64,000 bases of DNA from Mucilaginibacter aquariorum (GTDB taxonomy: Bacteria > Bacteroidota > Bacteroidia > Sphingobacteriales > Sphingobacteriaceae): the NCBI RefSeq assembly GCF_024498135.1, contig NZ_JANHOH010000001.1, forward strand, positions 434,001 to 498,000, read 5' to 3'. Of the stretch, positions 27,363 to 36,846 are shown one piece after another (positions within the stretch are counted from its first letter, which is position 1; the number at the start of each line of letters is the position of its first letter). The notes beneath the pieces were generated by a model. It was not told the origin of the DNA, did no database searches, and was given only the letters and a program-made list of their open reading frames with translations. A program made the translations under genes and the position numbers.

Positions 27363-30300
27363 TTATTCCACAGTTATTTCATCCGCAAAAATGTACGATT
27401 GGTTGCCTTTGCTTTCATGCCATTCGGGTAAAGCGCCGTATTGCTTGGCTATCAGTTTAATATACCGTGCCTTTTTGTTTATTGGCGCGGTGTATTGCTG
27501 TGTTTGAGGCTCAAGTTCTTTAACATCAATCTTGGTGTTAACAGTTGCGGCCAGTTTATAGTTTTTACCATCATCAGATAACCAGTATTGCACCGAAGAC
27601 GGGAATACTATCCATGCCCGGCTATCCTGTAAAGCGCCAATGCTTACTTGCTTTATTGGTTTTACCTGCCCCATATCAATCACAGCTTCCAGATCATTAT
27701 TCTGATAGCCCTGCCAGTTACCCACACGCCAGTTAGCTGTTCCGTGGATGCCGTTTATCAGTGTCTCATCGCCTTGTGCTGAATAATTGGGTAGATATTT
27801 ATTGATAAGGGTTAATTTAATATCACCGCGGATCTTGGTAAAGGTAGCTTCATCAACAAAACTGCTTTTACCATCTTTAACTGCAATAGCTTTAACCGTT
27901 GTGTTTACCATTATGGCAATGGGCTTATTGTATTGGGTAGAAGCCGCGGTAGGCGTAGTGCCATCAAGCGTGTAATATATTTTTGCCAGGCTATCGGCGC
28001 AAGCTATCTCAACAGTAATAGATTGCTTAAAAGTTTTGGTGCCCGATGTAATGTAGGGGTTAGGTACGATCAGTTCATCGCTGATCTTTGAAGTTGGTTT
28101 CTCCAGTTCCTGCATAAACAGTTTGTTAGCAAGCGACCCTGTGAATACCTCAAAATCGCCGCCTTTGGCAACGTCCTCATAATCGATATATAATTTATTG
28201 TAAGGCTTTTTATTCAGGTTCATTCCCTGTACATAGTAATTGCCGCGCCCCACTGTAGCGCCCGGATTATGTATAGTGAATTTTTTGCCATTCTCCAGGT
28301 TAATAACCATTTTCTCAAACTGCGGTACGCCTATCTGATACTGTTGCTGCCCGGGTGCAATATTGTAGATGCCCAACGAGCTCATGATATACCAGGCCGA
28401 CATTTGTCCGCAATCTTCATTGCCCGACAGGCCATCTGGTTTAGCGCTGTACTGCTCTTTCAAGATCTTGTTTACATAATACTGTGTTTTATCGGGCGAG
28501 TTGGTAAAGTTGTACAGGTAGGCTATATGATGGCTTGGCTCGTTGCCATGCGCATATTGCCCCACCAAACCTGTAACATCATCCTGCTGGCGCCCACTTA
28601 ACTTTGCATTGGTGCTGAATAACTCGTCGAGCTTAGTCTCAAAGTTTGTTTTACCACCAAGGCTTTTTATTAATCCCTCAACATCCTGCGGCACTAAAAA
28701 GCTGTATTGCCATGCATTACCTTCGGTATAGTTGTTATTGATCTCGGTGGGTTCAAAAGGGGTATACCAGCCACCATTTTCCCTTGCCTGCATAAAACCA
28801 TTTTGGTTGTTATGAACGTTTTTCCAGTATTGCGCCCTTTTAATGTATTCGGCATAATCCTGTGGTTTGTTCAGCATTTTTGCCATTTGGGCAATACACC
28901 AGTCGTCAATGGCGTAATCAAGTGTTTTTGCTACCGATTCATGCTCAACATCAGAATTAACAGCGCCTGTTTTGCGGTAATTATCCAAACCAAACTGGTT
29001 ACGGTTAACGGCGGCTTTCATAGCGGTAAAAGCTTCTTCGGCGTCAAAGTCACGTATCCCCTTGGCGTAAGCATCTACAATTACCGGGATAGAGTGGTTG
29101 CCCACCATGCAATAGGTTTCGGTTGTAGCCAGCGGCCATATAGGCAATAAACCGCCTTGTTCGTAAACCGCCAAAAAGGTTTTTATAAAATCTGAAGTGC
29201 GTTTGCGGTCAATAATATTTAACAGCGGGTTTTCGGCACGATAGGTATCCCACAAGGAGAATGCTGTATAATAATTAAAGCCTTTTGCGGTATGTATCTT
29301 TTGATCAAGGCCTCGATACTGGCCATCCACATCGTTATAGATACTTGGGGCTACCATACAATGATACAGGGCCGAATAAAACATGATCTGTTTTTCTTTA
29401 GCGTGATCTGGTGCCGCTACTTTCTTTTTCCCGCGTGTCGCGGGTGAATTGTACCCGTAAGGGTTATACACCGCATTGGCTTGCTGTTGCTGTGATACAG
29501 CGGGCGCGCCGCCTTCAACCTGTATCTTTGATAACTCTTCGTTCCAGGCAAGTTTGGCCGCTTTAGCTACCTTCTTAAAATCAAAATCGGGTACTTCGGC
29601 ATCCATGTTTTTCAAGGCACCTTCGTCACTTACCGAAGATATGCTCACTTTTGAGATCACCACTTTTGGGTCATCAAACCGGATAAACATTTTTACATTT
29701 TTACCCCTTACTTTGCTTTGGCCTTGCTGTACCTGATCGTTTAACGCTATGCCGTAAGCTTTAAATGGTTTTGAAAATTTCGCGTAAAAAAACAGATGCT
29801 GGTCGGTGGCCCATGACTTTGACCGACGAAAACCCCGTATCTCGTGATCATTAACCACCTCTATCCATGAATCCAGCACTTCATCACGGTGCTGCAGATC
29901 AATAATGATATTGCCTTGAGTGGCATTATTATAATCGTATTTATGTACGCCAACACGTGTGGTAGCTGTAAGTTCAACGCCAATGTTGTATTTATCCAGT
30001 TGGGTTGCATAATATCCGGGGGAAGCTTCCTCATTCTTTTTTTGAAAGCCAGAACGATAGTCGGTATTTTTTAGTTGAGGCTCGCCTGTAGTGGGCATAA
30101 AAAGCACATCGCAAAAGTCGGCAATACCCGTACCGCTCAGGTGGGTATGCGAAAATCCATAAACAAGACTATCTGTGTAATGATAACCAGAAACGCCGTC
30201 CCAACCCTCTAAACGGGTATCCGGACTTAACTGCACCATACCAAAAGGGGCAACCGCGCCCGGGTACGTATGCCCATGCCCGCCCGTGCCTATAAATGGG

Positions 30301-30401
30301 TCAACAAACTGGGTAAGGTCTTTCTTTTTCTTTTGCGCCAATGCGTTAAACGCGCTAAACAGGGCCAATACAATTACAACACCACGAACTATCAATCTCA
30401 T
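27363..30401 (-). CDS. GH92 family alpha-mannosidase with hexosaminidase-C and discoidin-like tail
   Basis: A 1012-residue exported glycosidase. The signal peptide (about 1-22) is followed by the GH92 catalytic region (about 32-740): DPFIGTGGHGHTYPGAV opens the family, TEGNAWQYSF carries the general acid Glu and GLSGNEDCGQMSAWYI the general base Asp. GH92 enzymes are calcium-dependent exo-mannosidases that trim N-glycan mannose. The tail adds a CHB_HEX_C_1-type module (about 780-850, IYYTLDGTTP) and an F5/8 discoidin-like carbohydrate-binding module (about 870-1010). The binding modules suggest attachment to glycoprotein or chitin-like substrates. Confidence 0.92.
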   Translation of the reverse strand: MRLIVRGVVIVLALFSAFNALAQKKKKDLTQFVDPFIGTGGHGHTYPGAVAPFGMVQLSPDTRLEGWDGVSGYHYTDSLVYGFSHTHLSGTGIADFCDVLFMPTTGEPQLKNTDYRSGFQKKNEEASPGYYATQLDKYNIGVELTATTRVGVHKYDYNNATQGNIIIDLQHRDEVLDSWIEVVNDHEIRGFRRSKSWATDQHLFFYAKFSKPFKAYGIALNDQVQQGQSKVRGKNVKMFIRFDDPKVVISKVSISSVSDEGALKNMDAEVPDFDFKKVAKAAKLAWNEELSKIQVEGGAPAVSQQQQANAVYNPYGYNSPATRGKKKVAAPDHAKEKQIMFYSALYHCMVAPSIYNDVDGQYRGLDQKIHTAKGFNYYTAFSLWDTYRAENPLLNIIDRKRTSDFIKTFLAVYEQGGLLPIWPLATTETYCMVGNHSIPVIVDAYAKGIRDFDAEEAFTAMKAAVNRNQFGLDNYRKTGAVNSDVEHESVAKTLDYAIDDWCIAQMAKMLNKPQDYAEYIKRAQYWKNVHNNQNGFMQARENGGWYTPFEPTEINNNYTEGNAWQYSFLVPQDVEGLIKSLGGKTNFETKLDELFSTNAKLSGRQQDDVTGLVGQYAHGNEPSHHIAYLYNFTNSPDKTQYYVNKILKEQYSAKPDGLSGNEDCGQMSAWYIMSSLGIYNIAPGQQQYQIGVPQFEKMVINLENGKKFTIHNPGATVGRGNYYVQGMNLNKKPYNKLYIDYEDVAKGGDFEVFTGSLANKLFMQELEKPTSKISDELIVPNPYITSGTKTFKQSITVEIACADSLAKIYYTLDGTTPTAASTQYNKPIAIMVNTTVKAIAVKDGKSSFVDEATFTKIRGDIKLTLINKYLPNYSAQGDETLINGIHGTANWRVGNWQGYQNNDLEAVIDMGQVKPIKQVSIGALQDSRAWIVFPSSVQYWLSDDGKNYKLAATVNTKIDVKELEPQTQQYTAPINKKARYIKLIAKQYGALPEWHESKGNQSYIFADEITVE

Positions 30402-30583
30402 TTAAAAACGTTTTTAGGAACACGCAAAATACTAAGATTAGCATGGAAATGAAAGAGGAAAGGATATTATCGTTTTGTGATGCCGGGCACAAAGCATTAT
30501 GCGCCGACTTATTGTCCATCGTATTTTCACTATAAACTCCATCGCTGTTGTGCAGCTTGACAAAAAAAGGCAGAATAAGTTAA

Positions 30584-31363
30584 CTATTCTATGATCTTAA
30601 ACTTATCCGCATCCTTCAAAAAAGGCATGGCACGGCGCGCTTTTTTTACCTCATCGCCGATGATAGAGAAGGTATATACATCCTCTTCATCACGTTTGTA
30701 GTAAACTACATTGCCGTTAGGGTCGATACAGGTGGAGTCGCCGGAGTGGTAAACCTCGTTACCATCGTGGCCAACACGGTTAACGCCAATAACATACGAC
30801 TGGTTCTCGACAGCGCGGGCGGGGATAAGTGTGCGCCAGTGCAGGGCGCGTTTTTCGGGCCAGTTGGCCACTATCATTAACAGGTCGTAATCTTCATCAA
30901 CATTGCGCAACCAAACCGGGAAACGCAGGTCATAGCATATAGCCGGACAAATTTTCCAGCCGTTTAATTCAACTATCAGTTTTTTAGTGCCTGCGGTGTA
31001 AACGCTGTCTTCCTTGCCTAAAGCAAAAAGGTGGCGTTTATCGTAATGTTCATGAGTGCCATCCGGCCTAACCCATAATAAGCGGTTATAAAATTTACCT
31101 TTTTCTTTGATAATTATACTGCCCGTTACCACGCACTCAAATTTTTGAGCTATTTTTTGCATCCATTGCATGGTTTTACCATCCATGGTTTCGCCCAATG
31201 CTTCGGCATTCATGGTAAAGCCGGTATTGAACATTTCTGGCAGTATAATCAGATTAGTTTTTTCGCGTATGCCGGATAATCGCAACGAAATGTTTTGCAG
31301 ATTTTTATCGGTGTTTTCCCAAAATAAATATCCCTGGTATACTGTAATTTTCAGATTATCCAT
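30584..31363 (-). CDS. Carbon-nitrogen hydrolase, omega-amidase (YafV/Nit2 type)
   Basis: A 259-residue nitrilase-fold enzyme with the complete Glu-Lys-Cys triad: Glu43 in ILPEMFN, Lys109 in YDKRHLF and Cys143 in ICYDLRFP. The sequence matches the omega-amidase branch, which hydrolyses alpha-ketoglutaramate or alpha-ketosuccinamate formed by glutamine or asparagine transaminases. Its neighbour at 31421 is such a transaminase, 57 bases upstream on the same strand; the pairing of the two genes is the known YbdL/YafV repair-and-salvage arrangement. The main cellular substrate is inferred from that pairing. Confidence 0.9.
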   Translation of the reverse strand: MDNLKITVYQGYLFWENTDKNLQNISLRLSGIREKTNLIILPEMFNTGFTMNAEALGETMDGKTMQWMQKIAQKFECVVTGSIIIKEKGKFYNRLLWVRPDGTHEHYDKRHLFALGKEDSVYTAGTKKLIVELNGWKICPAICYDLRFPVWLRNVDEDYDLLMIVANWPEKRALHWRTLIPARAVENQSYVIGVNRVGHDGNEVYHSGDSTCIDPNGNVVYYKRDEEDVYTFSIIGDEVKKARRAMPFLKDADKFKIIE

Positions 31364-31420
31364 AAACTGTGCTTTTTTTAGCGTGGAGGCAAAAATTTAT
31401 ACGTAAAAACTGCTGTAAGG

Positions 31421-32566
31421 TTAAACCTTTATCAATCTATCAACGGCTTTATCTAAAGTTTCTTGCATTTTGGCAAAACAAAATCGCAAAACATGCCTGT
31501 CGGTACCTTTGCGGTAAAAGGCTGAAACAGGTATGGCAGCCACACCAATTTCCTTTGTTAAGCGGATTGCAAAATCGGTATCTTTTTCATCAGTAATGGC
31601 ATCATAAGTTACCGATTGAAAGTACGAACCCGAACATGGAAGCAAGGAAAACCTGCTTTGTTCTAAACCCTTACGGAAGTGATCGCGCTTATCCTGAAAA
31701 AACTCCGGAAGGTTTAAATAGGTATTCTCATCCTTTAAATATTCGGCAATAGCATGTTGTAAGGGCGTATTAACACTGAACACTAAAAACTGGTGTATCT
31801 TCCTAAATTCCTGCATTAAATAGGCAGGGGCAAGGCAATAACCCATTTTCCAACCTGTAGCATGGAAGGTTTTACCAAACGATGCTACTATCATACTACG
31901 CTGCTGCAGCTCCGGGTAGCGTGCCATACTGTGATGCTCCTGATTATCAAAAACCAGGTGTTCGTAAACCTCGTCGCTTAGTATCAGTATATCCTGGTTT
32001 TTAACTAATGCGCTTAATTCGTCAATATCCTCTTTGCTCAAAATTGTAGCAGTAGGGTTATGCGGCGAATTAAGGATGATCATCTTTGTTTTATTGTTGA
32101 TGAGCCTTTTCACCATATCCCAGGCAATGCGATAATCTGGTGGTTCCAGTTCTAATGATTTTACCACACCGCCCATCAGTTTAATAGCGGGGGCATAGCA
32201 ATCATAGGCCGGTTCAAAAATAATTACTTCATCATTAGGATGAATAACCGCGCTTATGGCCGTAAACACGGCTTGTGTTCCACCCGCAGTTATGGTTATT
32301 TCCGTTTCTGGATTGTATTGTGCACCGTATAGTTTTTCTGTTTTAATGGCCACTTGCTCGCGCAGGGCCATTACGCCGGCCATTGGGGCATATTGATTAT
32401 GGCCATCTTGCATGGCTTTATTTACCAATTCTATCAGTTGCGGCGAGCAGGAGTAATCCGGAAAACCTTGCGAAAGATTTATTGCACCATACTCGGCAGC
32501 CAACGCCGACATAGTGGTGAAGATGGTGGTTCCGGTTTGGGGTAATTTAGAAATAACAGGTATCAT
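31421..32566 (-). CDS. PLP-dependent methionine/glutamine aminotransferase (YbdL type)
   Basis: A 381-residue class I/II aminotransferase. The PLP-binding Lys232 is in ASFGKTFHATGWKMGY, NSPHNPTA binds the cofactor and SDEVYEHLVF carries the Asp/Tyr pair. The sequence is of the YbdL/kynurenine-aminotransferase group, enzymes using methionine or glutamine and often the keto acid of methionine salvage. It is the first gene of a two-gene unit with the omega-amidase at 30584, which would remove the product alpha-ketoglutaramate and make transamination irreversible. Confidence 0.92.
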   Translation of the reverse strand: MIPVISKLPQTGTTIFTTMSALAAEYGAINLSQGFPDYSCSPQLIELVNKAMQDGHNQYAPMAGVMALREQVAIKTEKLYGAQYNPETEITITAGGTQAVFTAISAVIHPNDEVIIFEPAYDCYAPAIKLMGGVVKSLELEPPDYRIAWDMVKRLINNKTKMIILNSPHNPTATILSKEDIDELSALVKNQDILILSDEVYEHLVFDNQEHHSMARYPELQQRSMIVASFGKTFHATGWKMGYCLAPAYLMQEFRKIHQFLVFSVNTPLQHAIAEYLKDENTYLNLPEFFQDKRDHFRKGLEQSRFSLLPCSGSYFQSVTYDAITDEKDTDFAIRLTKEIGVAAIPVSAFYRKGTDRHVLRFCFAKMQETLDKAVDRLIKV

Positions 32567-32645
32567 GTAGCGGCTAAATTAACCAAAAAGGCGTTACACA
32601 ATCAATGTTTTTACAATAAAGAGAATTTGTTTCTTTATTTATTTA

Positions 32646-33890
32646 CTAAAGCTTCCAAAATGCGTCGGCATTATTGGTGCGATAACGCTCTATTATAAGG
32701 TTTGTATCCTTATTTCTATCTTCAGACCTGTCCGGGCTTTGTTTAAAATACTCTAATGGTAGTAGGCTGATGTAAGTGATGGTTTTATTCTTATCACGTG
32801 TTTCGTAATTATACTCATTACGCTGCGGACTATAAACCCGGTACAAGTTTTTAGCCATATAACTATCCAGGTAAAAATCCTTAGTTATTTTCTGGCGATT
32901 GTTCCAGTTAGCATCATCATTTATAAACAAAGGCTGATTTTTAATCAAGCGTTCGCGCACTTCGGCTATGCCTAATAGTTTGTTATTCTCATCTTTCACG
33001 TAGGCATTATTGGTTGGATCCATCCAAACCCATTTGCTAAGGGTTGGCAGGTACACCACATTAATAACGTGCGAATCATAATCAACATTCAAACTATCTT
33101 TAGGAAAACAATACACTTTGCGTGATTTCCAACCCATAGCCAGGTAACATTCGTTAAGGGTTGTGGCTAGTTCGCCACATGATACGCCTATCTTTTTTGA
33201 AGTTGCTTTGCTGATGATCTCGTTAGCATTTATAAGCTGTATGCCGCTTTCATGCTGCCCATCGTGCTGAACGGTATTGTGCACCCATTTAAGGATATTG
33301 ATCGCCTTTGAAGCTTCATCACCTTTGCCAGCAATAGAATCGAGCTTAAATTTTTTGCGGATAGCCACCAAATTAGGGTCTGTTGCCGATTGATAAGTAA
33401 AAGCGGGCACTTTGCGCTGATCATCCGGGTTAAATTTTTCTGCTTTTTGCAGAATGTATTTGTAATCGCCTACCGAGCGCAGCAATTCGCTGATCTGTTT
33501 AAATTTTGGCTCGTTTTTGATATTGGCAAAGTCGGTATCCTCTTGTAAGTGGGCATAATTTATGTATCCATAATAAACAGCGCTATCCAAAGTGCTTATT
33601 GCTTCGGGTTTTTTATTGATCAAAGAATAAAGGCAGCTTACGTTATACCAGTTATTAGTTAAATAGCCTTTGTACATACGCTTATCCTGTGGGTTGAGTT
33701 GGTTGTATTGAGCCATTAGCTCGCTCATTAGTTTGATGCCTTCAGCATCGTCACGTTTGTCATATGCTTTTTTTACTAATCCGCTTTGTTTGTTGGCAAA
33801 ATCATTAAACGGATTAGTATTTGCATTTTGCGCAAACAGGCAGCCTGCAGAAAAAAGGAAAATCCCCGAAAGTATAAGTTTAAATTTCAT
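32646..33890 (-). CDS. Secreted transglutaminase-fold protein
   Basis: A 414-residue exported protein. The ATG at 33890 gives a clear signal peptide (about 1-21, SAGCLFAQ); an in-frame start at 33929 would add 13 residues and spoil it. Residues 50-150 look like helical repeats (SCLYSLINKKPEAISTLDSA is TPR-like), and residues 200-300 form a transglutaminase/peptidase-like core with Cys238 in VSCGELATT, His274 in DSHVINVVY and Asp291 in WMDPTNN, in family order. Most bacterial members are probably proteases or deamidases in the periplasm. It is not clustered with an obvious substrate or partner. Confidence 0.85.
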   Translation of the reverse strand: MKFKLILSGIFLFSAGCLFAQNANTNPFNDFANKQSGLVKKAYDKRDDAEGIKLMSELMAQYNQLNPQDKRMYKGYLTNNWYNVSCLYSLINKKPEAISTLDSAVYYGYINYAHLQEDTDFANIKNEPKFKQISELLRSVGDYKYILQKAEKFNPDDQRKVPAFTYQSATDPNLVAIRKKFKLDSIAGKGDEASKAINILKWVHNTVQHDGQHESGIQLINANEIISKATSKKIGVSCGELATTLNECYLAMGWKSRKVYCFPKDSLNVDYDSHVINVVYLPTLSKWVWMDPTNNAYVKDENNKLLGIAEVRERLIKNQPLFINDDANWNNRQKITKDFYLDSYMAKNLYRVYSPQRNEYNYETRDKNKTITYISLLPLEYFKQSPDRSEDRNKDTNLIIERYRTNNADAFWKL

Positions 33891-34004
33891 ATTGGTTATT
33901 GGCTTAGCAAATATAATTGATAAACTCATTTAAGACGGCTTAACCCATCAAAACGTTACTTTTTAATGTTTTTCTTTTTTGGGTGTATTATATACCTTAG
34001 TACT

Positions 34005-34976
34005 ATGAAATTTCTACGGATCTTACCTATACTGCTATTCACTATCATCATTGCATCCTGCTCGTCATCTACCAAAAACAATGTACCTGTTGTAGGTTTT
34101 ATCGATGCTTTTGAAGATGCCACCATATCGCAGGCAAAAAATGGCTTTATTGATGCTTTAAAGCAGAACGGGTTTAGCGAGGAAAAAAAGAATATCAAAA
34201 TAGAATATCGCAACGCACAGGGGAGTATCCCTACACTTACGCAAATAGTGAATTACTTTGTATCCGAGAAGGTAGATCTGCTGGCCACTTCAACCACACT
34301 ATCAACCGTTGCCGCTATACAGAAAACCAAAACTATCCCCATTTTCCAGATGGTATCGCCAACACCTGATAGAATGAAAGTGACAGATGCTACCGGTAAA
34401 GCCCCTGCAAATCTGTACGGCACAATGGAAGAACTGAATTACATCGATACATCCTTCGCCATCATCCCAAAGCTGTTAAAGCCAAAAGGAACACGGTTAA
34501 CTATTGGTATGATCTATAATCAATCAGAACCGCAATCTGCCGATGCTTTACAGCGGATACAGGGGCTTGCCGCTAAACTTAATGTAAAGGTAATTGCCCT
34601 ACCATTAAATTCATCTGCCGATGCGCAACTGGTGACACAAGCTTTGCTCAATAAAAATATAGACGCGTTTTTTGCTAATCCGGATAATACCGTGTTTGCA
34701 GCCTTTGAAACGATATTGAAAAGTTGTAACGAAAAAAACATCCCCATATTTACCAGCGAAGCTGGATTGGTTCAGCGTGGTGCAGTGGCTGCCTTTGGTG
34801 CCGATATTTATCAATGGGGATATCAATCTGGTCTGCAAGCTGCCGAGTACCTTAAAACCCATAAAACCGATGGGTTGAAACTGGAGATGGTGAAGATCCG
34901 TAAGCGGGTTTATAATGCGGCGGCGGCCAAAAAGTATAACATTAATATTCCTGCTGAATTTGAAGCTGTAAAATAA
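34005..34976 (+). CDS. ABC transporter substrate-binding lipoprotein (DUF534/TrpX type)
   Basis: A 323-residue lipoprotein. The ATG at 34005 starts a signal with lipobox IIASC (Cys at about 18); an upstream in-frame start at 33966 is less likely because it adds polar residues ahead of the hydrophobic core. The body is a two-lobe periplasmic binding fold (VPVVGFIDAFEDATI; NIKIEYRNAQGS; EKKNIPIFTSEAG), the ABC_sub_bind family seen with TrpXYZ-like tryptophan importers. The next gene begins with an ATG overlapping its stop (TAATG), so it belongs to a three-gene import operon. The ligand is not decided by sequence. Confidence 0.92.
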   Translation: MKFLRILPILLFTIIIASCSSSTKNNVPVVGFIDAFEDATISQAKNGFIDALKQNGFSEEKKNIKIEYRNAQGSIPTLTQIVNYFVSEKVDLLATSTTLSTVAAIQKTKTIPIFQMVSPTPDRMKVTDATGKAPANLYGTMEELNYIDTSFAIIPKLLKPKGTRLTIGMIYNQSEPQSADALQRIQGLAAKLNVKVIALPLNSSADAQLVTQALLNKNIDAFFANPDNTVFAAFETILKSCNEKNIPIFTSEAGLVQRGAVAAFGADIYQWGYQSGLQAAEYLKTHKTDGLKLEMVKIRKRVYNAAAAKKYNINIPAEFEAVK

Positions 34977-35842
34977 TGGATTTTTACCTCACCGCCTTAT
35001 TGCAGGGACTATGTTTCGCGGGTATAGCGTTCGGGATCTATATATCCATGAAAATATTTAACATTCCCGATATAACTACCGATGGCAGCTATACGCTTGG
35101 TGGTGTAGTAACAGGAATAATGCTTACCCACAATCAACCCGGATATATTATTTTACCAACGGTACTTTTAGCAGGTGCACTGGCAGGTGCGCTTACAGGT
35201 ATTATCCATACCAAATTAAAGATAAACGCCCTGCTTGCCGGTATTTTGGTAATGACAGCGCTTTATTCGGTGAACCTTACCATCCTCGGCCGTTCTAATT
35301 TGCCGCTATTAAGTATGCCCACCTTATTCTCGGTTGTTAATTTAATTACTAATGTTAATCAAAACTCACTCTTAATACTTATTGGCTTTGTTTTAATAGT
35401 AGCACTTATTATTGGCTACTTGCTTAAAACAGATTTTGGCATAGCTATGCGCGCCACAGGCAACAGCGAGCCTATGGTACGTGCCTTAGGTGTAAATACC
35501 GACCGCATGAAAATTACCGGTCTGGCCATTGCAAATGCCTTAACAGCGCTAAGCGGCTACCTTATTGTACAGTTACAAGGTTTTGCCGATATCAGTATGG
35601 GAATAGGTATTGTAATTGTAGGTTTGGGCTCGGTGATCATTGCCGAAACTATTATCAACTGGTTACAGATAACTTCTGTATGGCTGAGTTTGATTTTGGT
35701 AATGGCAGGGGCGGTGATATTCCAGTTTGTATTGGCCTTTACGCTATATATTGGGGTAGATGCCAACCTGTTAAAGCTTGTAACGGCGGCTTTTGTATTA
35801 CTCATTGTAGGTTTTCCACGCTTAACCGGGAGGGCATCATGA
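34976..35842 (+). CDS. ABC transporter permease (TrpY-like, branched-chain family)
   Basis: A 288-residue permease with eight to nine hydrophobic segments. Motifs such as IPDITTDGSYTLGGVV near the start, KTDFGIAMRATGNSEPMVRALGVN (about 150-175, the ATPase-contact loop with AxxG) and LIVQLQGFADISMGIGI fit the LivH/TrpY-type BPD_transp_2 group. Its first codon overlaps the stop of the binding protein and its stop overlaps the ATPase start (ATGA), so the three are translationally coupled. It probably imports an amino acid or related small molecule. Confidence 0.93.
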   Translation: MDFYLTALLQGLCFAGIAFGIYISMKIFNIPDITTDGSYTLGGVVTGIMLTHNQPGYIILPTVLLAGALAGALTGIIHTKLKINALLAGILVMTALYSVNLTILGRSNLPLLSMPTLFSVVNLITNVNQNSLLILIGFVLIVALIIGYLLKTDFGIAMRATGNSEPMVRALGVNTDRMKITGLAIANALTALSGYLIVQLQGFADISMGIGIVIVGLGSVIIAETIINWLQITSVWLSLILVMAGAVIFQFVLAFTLYIGVDANLLKLVTAAFVLLIVGFPRLTGRAS

Positions 35843-36588
35843 TTCAGCTAAGCAACATTAATAAAACCTTTAATACGGGTAAGCCTAACCAGGTAACAGC
35901 TATAAATAATATTGATCTGGATATTAAAACAGGGGAATTTGTAGTCATAGTAGGCTCAAACGGGTCGGGTAAAACAACCTTACTGAACCTTGTTTCGGGT
36001 AATATCCTGCCAAATTCAGGTTCAATAACTATCGACGGTAATAACGTTACCCGCCTGCCCGAACATAAACGTAGCAAATGGATAGCCCGCATCTTTCAGA
36101 ACCCGTTACTGGGCACCGCTGCTGATCTGAGTATAATAGATAACTTTAGATTGGCCGCTTTGCGCACAAAAGCAAAAAACCTATCTATAGGTAAAAACGA
36201 TCAATTTAAAAGTCTTGTAAAAGATAGGATAGCCACCCTGGGAATGGGTTTGGAAGATAAAATAGAACAGCCTATCGGTACATTATCCGGCGGACAACGA
36301 CAGGCACTTACCTTATTAATGAGTGTAATGGATACCTGCAAAATCCTGCTGTTAGATGAGCCAACCGCTGCGCTCGACCCACGCTCTGCTGAAAATGTAT
36401 TACGCATTGCTGATAGCCTGATCAAAGAATATCAGCTCACCGCCATACTGGTTACGCATAATTTAAAAGACGCCGGCAATTATGGTTCGCGCATTATACA
36501 AATGGGCGAGGGCGAGATATTAAAGGACATAGCAGGTACTGAAAAACAAAGTTTACACCAAAATGAGCTATTCAACTGGTTCGGATAA
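35839..36588 (+). CDS. ABC transporter ATP-binding protein (TrpZ-like)
   Basis: A 249-residue ATPase with Walker A GSNGSGKTT (39-47), ABC signature LSGGQRQALTLL and Walker B ILLLDEPTAALDP, and the switch His in VTHNLKDAG. It energises the two upstream partners. The frame is open upstream inside the permease gene, but ATG at 35839 gives a normal start (MIQLSNINKTF) and overlaps the permease stop as ATGA. No gene follows within 450 bases, so the operon ends here. Confidence 0.94.
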   Translation: MIQLSNINKTFNTGKPNQVTAINNIDLDIKTGEFVVIVGSNGSGKTTLLNLVSGNILPNSGSITIDGNNVTRLPEHKRSKWIARIFQNPLLGTAADLSIIDNFRLAALRTKAKNLSIGKNDQFKSLVKDRIATLGMGLEDKIEQPIGTLSGGQRQALTLLMSVMDTCKILLLDEPTAALDPRSAENVLRIADSLIKEYQLTAILVTHNLKDAGNYGSRIIQMGEGEILKDIAGTEKQSLHQNELFNWFG

Positions 36589-36708
36589 ATAATGTAACTA
36601 ATTAACTTCACAGTGTAATAAGGCGTTGCCTTTGGCTGGGTTTTACGCTTATACTGCGCAGGCCGGTATTCGCTGTAATCTAACGCAGGAAGACTTCCGT
36701 TTGCCATA

Positions 36709-36790
36709 CTGAACGATAGTGAAGTATCTAATCGCCAACATGCAAATCAGTCAGGCAAAGTTCACCTATAGATCCTTCACTATCGTTCAG
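36709..36790. repeat. Intergenic inverted repeat with 16-bp arms
   Basis: Arms CTGAACGATAGTGAAG at 36709-36724 and CTTCACTATCGTTCAG at 36775-36790 are exact complements, with a 50-base middle. It ends the ABC operon and may stop read-through or be a MITE-like passenger. Confidence 0.8.
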
Positions 36791-36816
36791 GACGACAAGT
36801 AATTGGCATGCCAATT

Positions 36817-36846
36817 TTGAAATCCACCACATATTCCGTACTTTCG
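36817..36846 (+). promoter_or_regulatory. Bacteroidota-type promoter before the TPR gene
   Basis: TTG at 36817-36819, a 19-base spacer and TACTTTCG at 36839-36846 fit the Bacteroidota pattern TTG N19-20 TAnnTTTG with one mismatch. A start near 36852 would leave a leader of about 190 bases before the gene at 37041. Confidence 0.55.
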
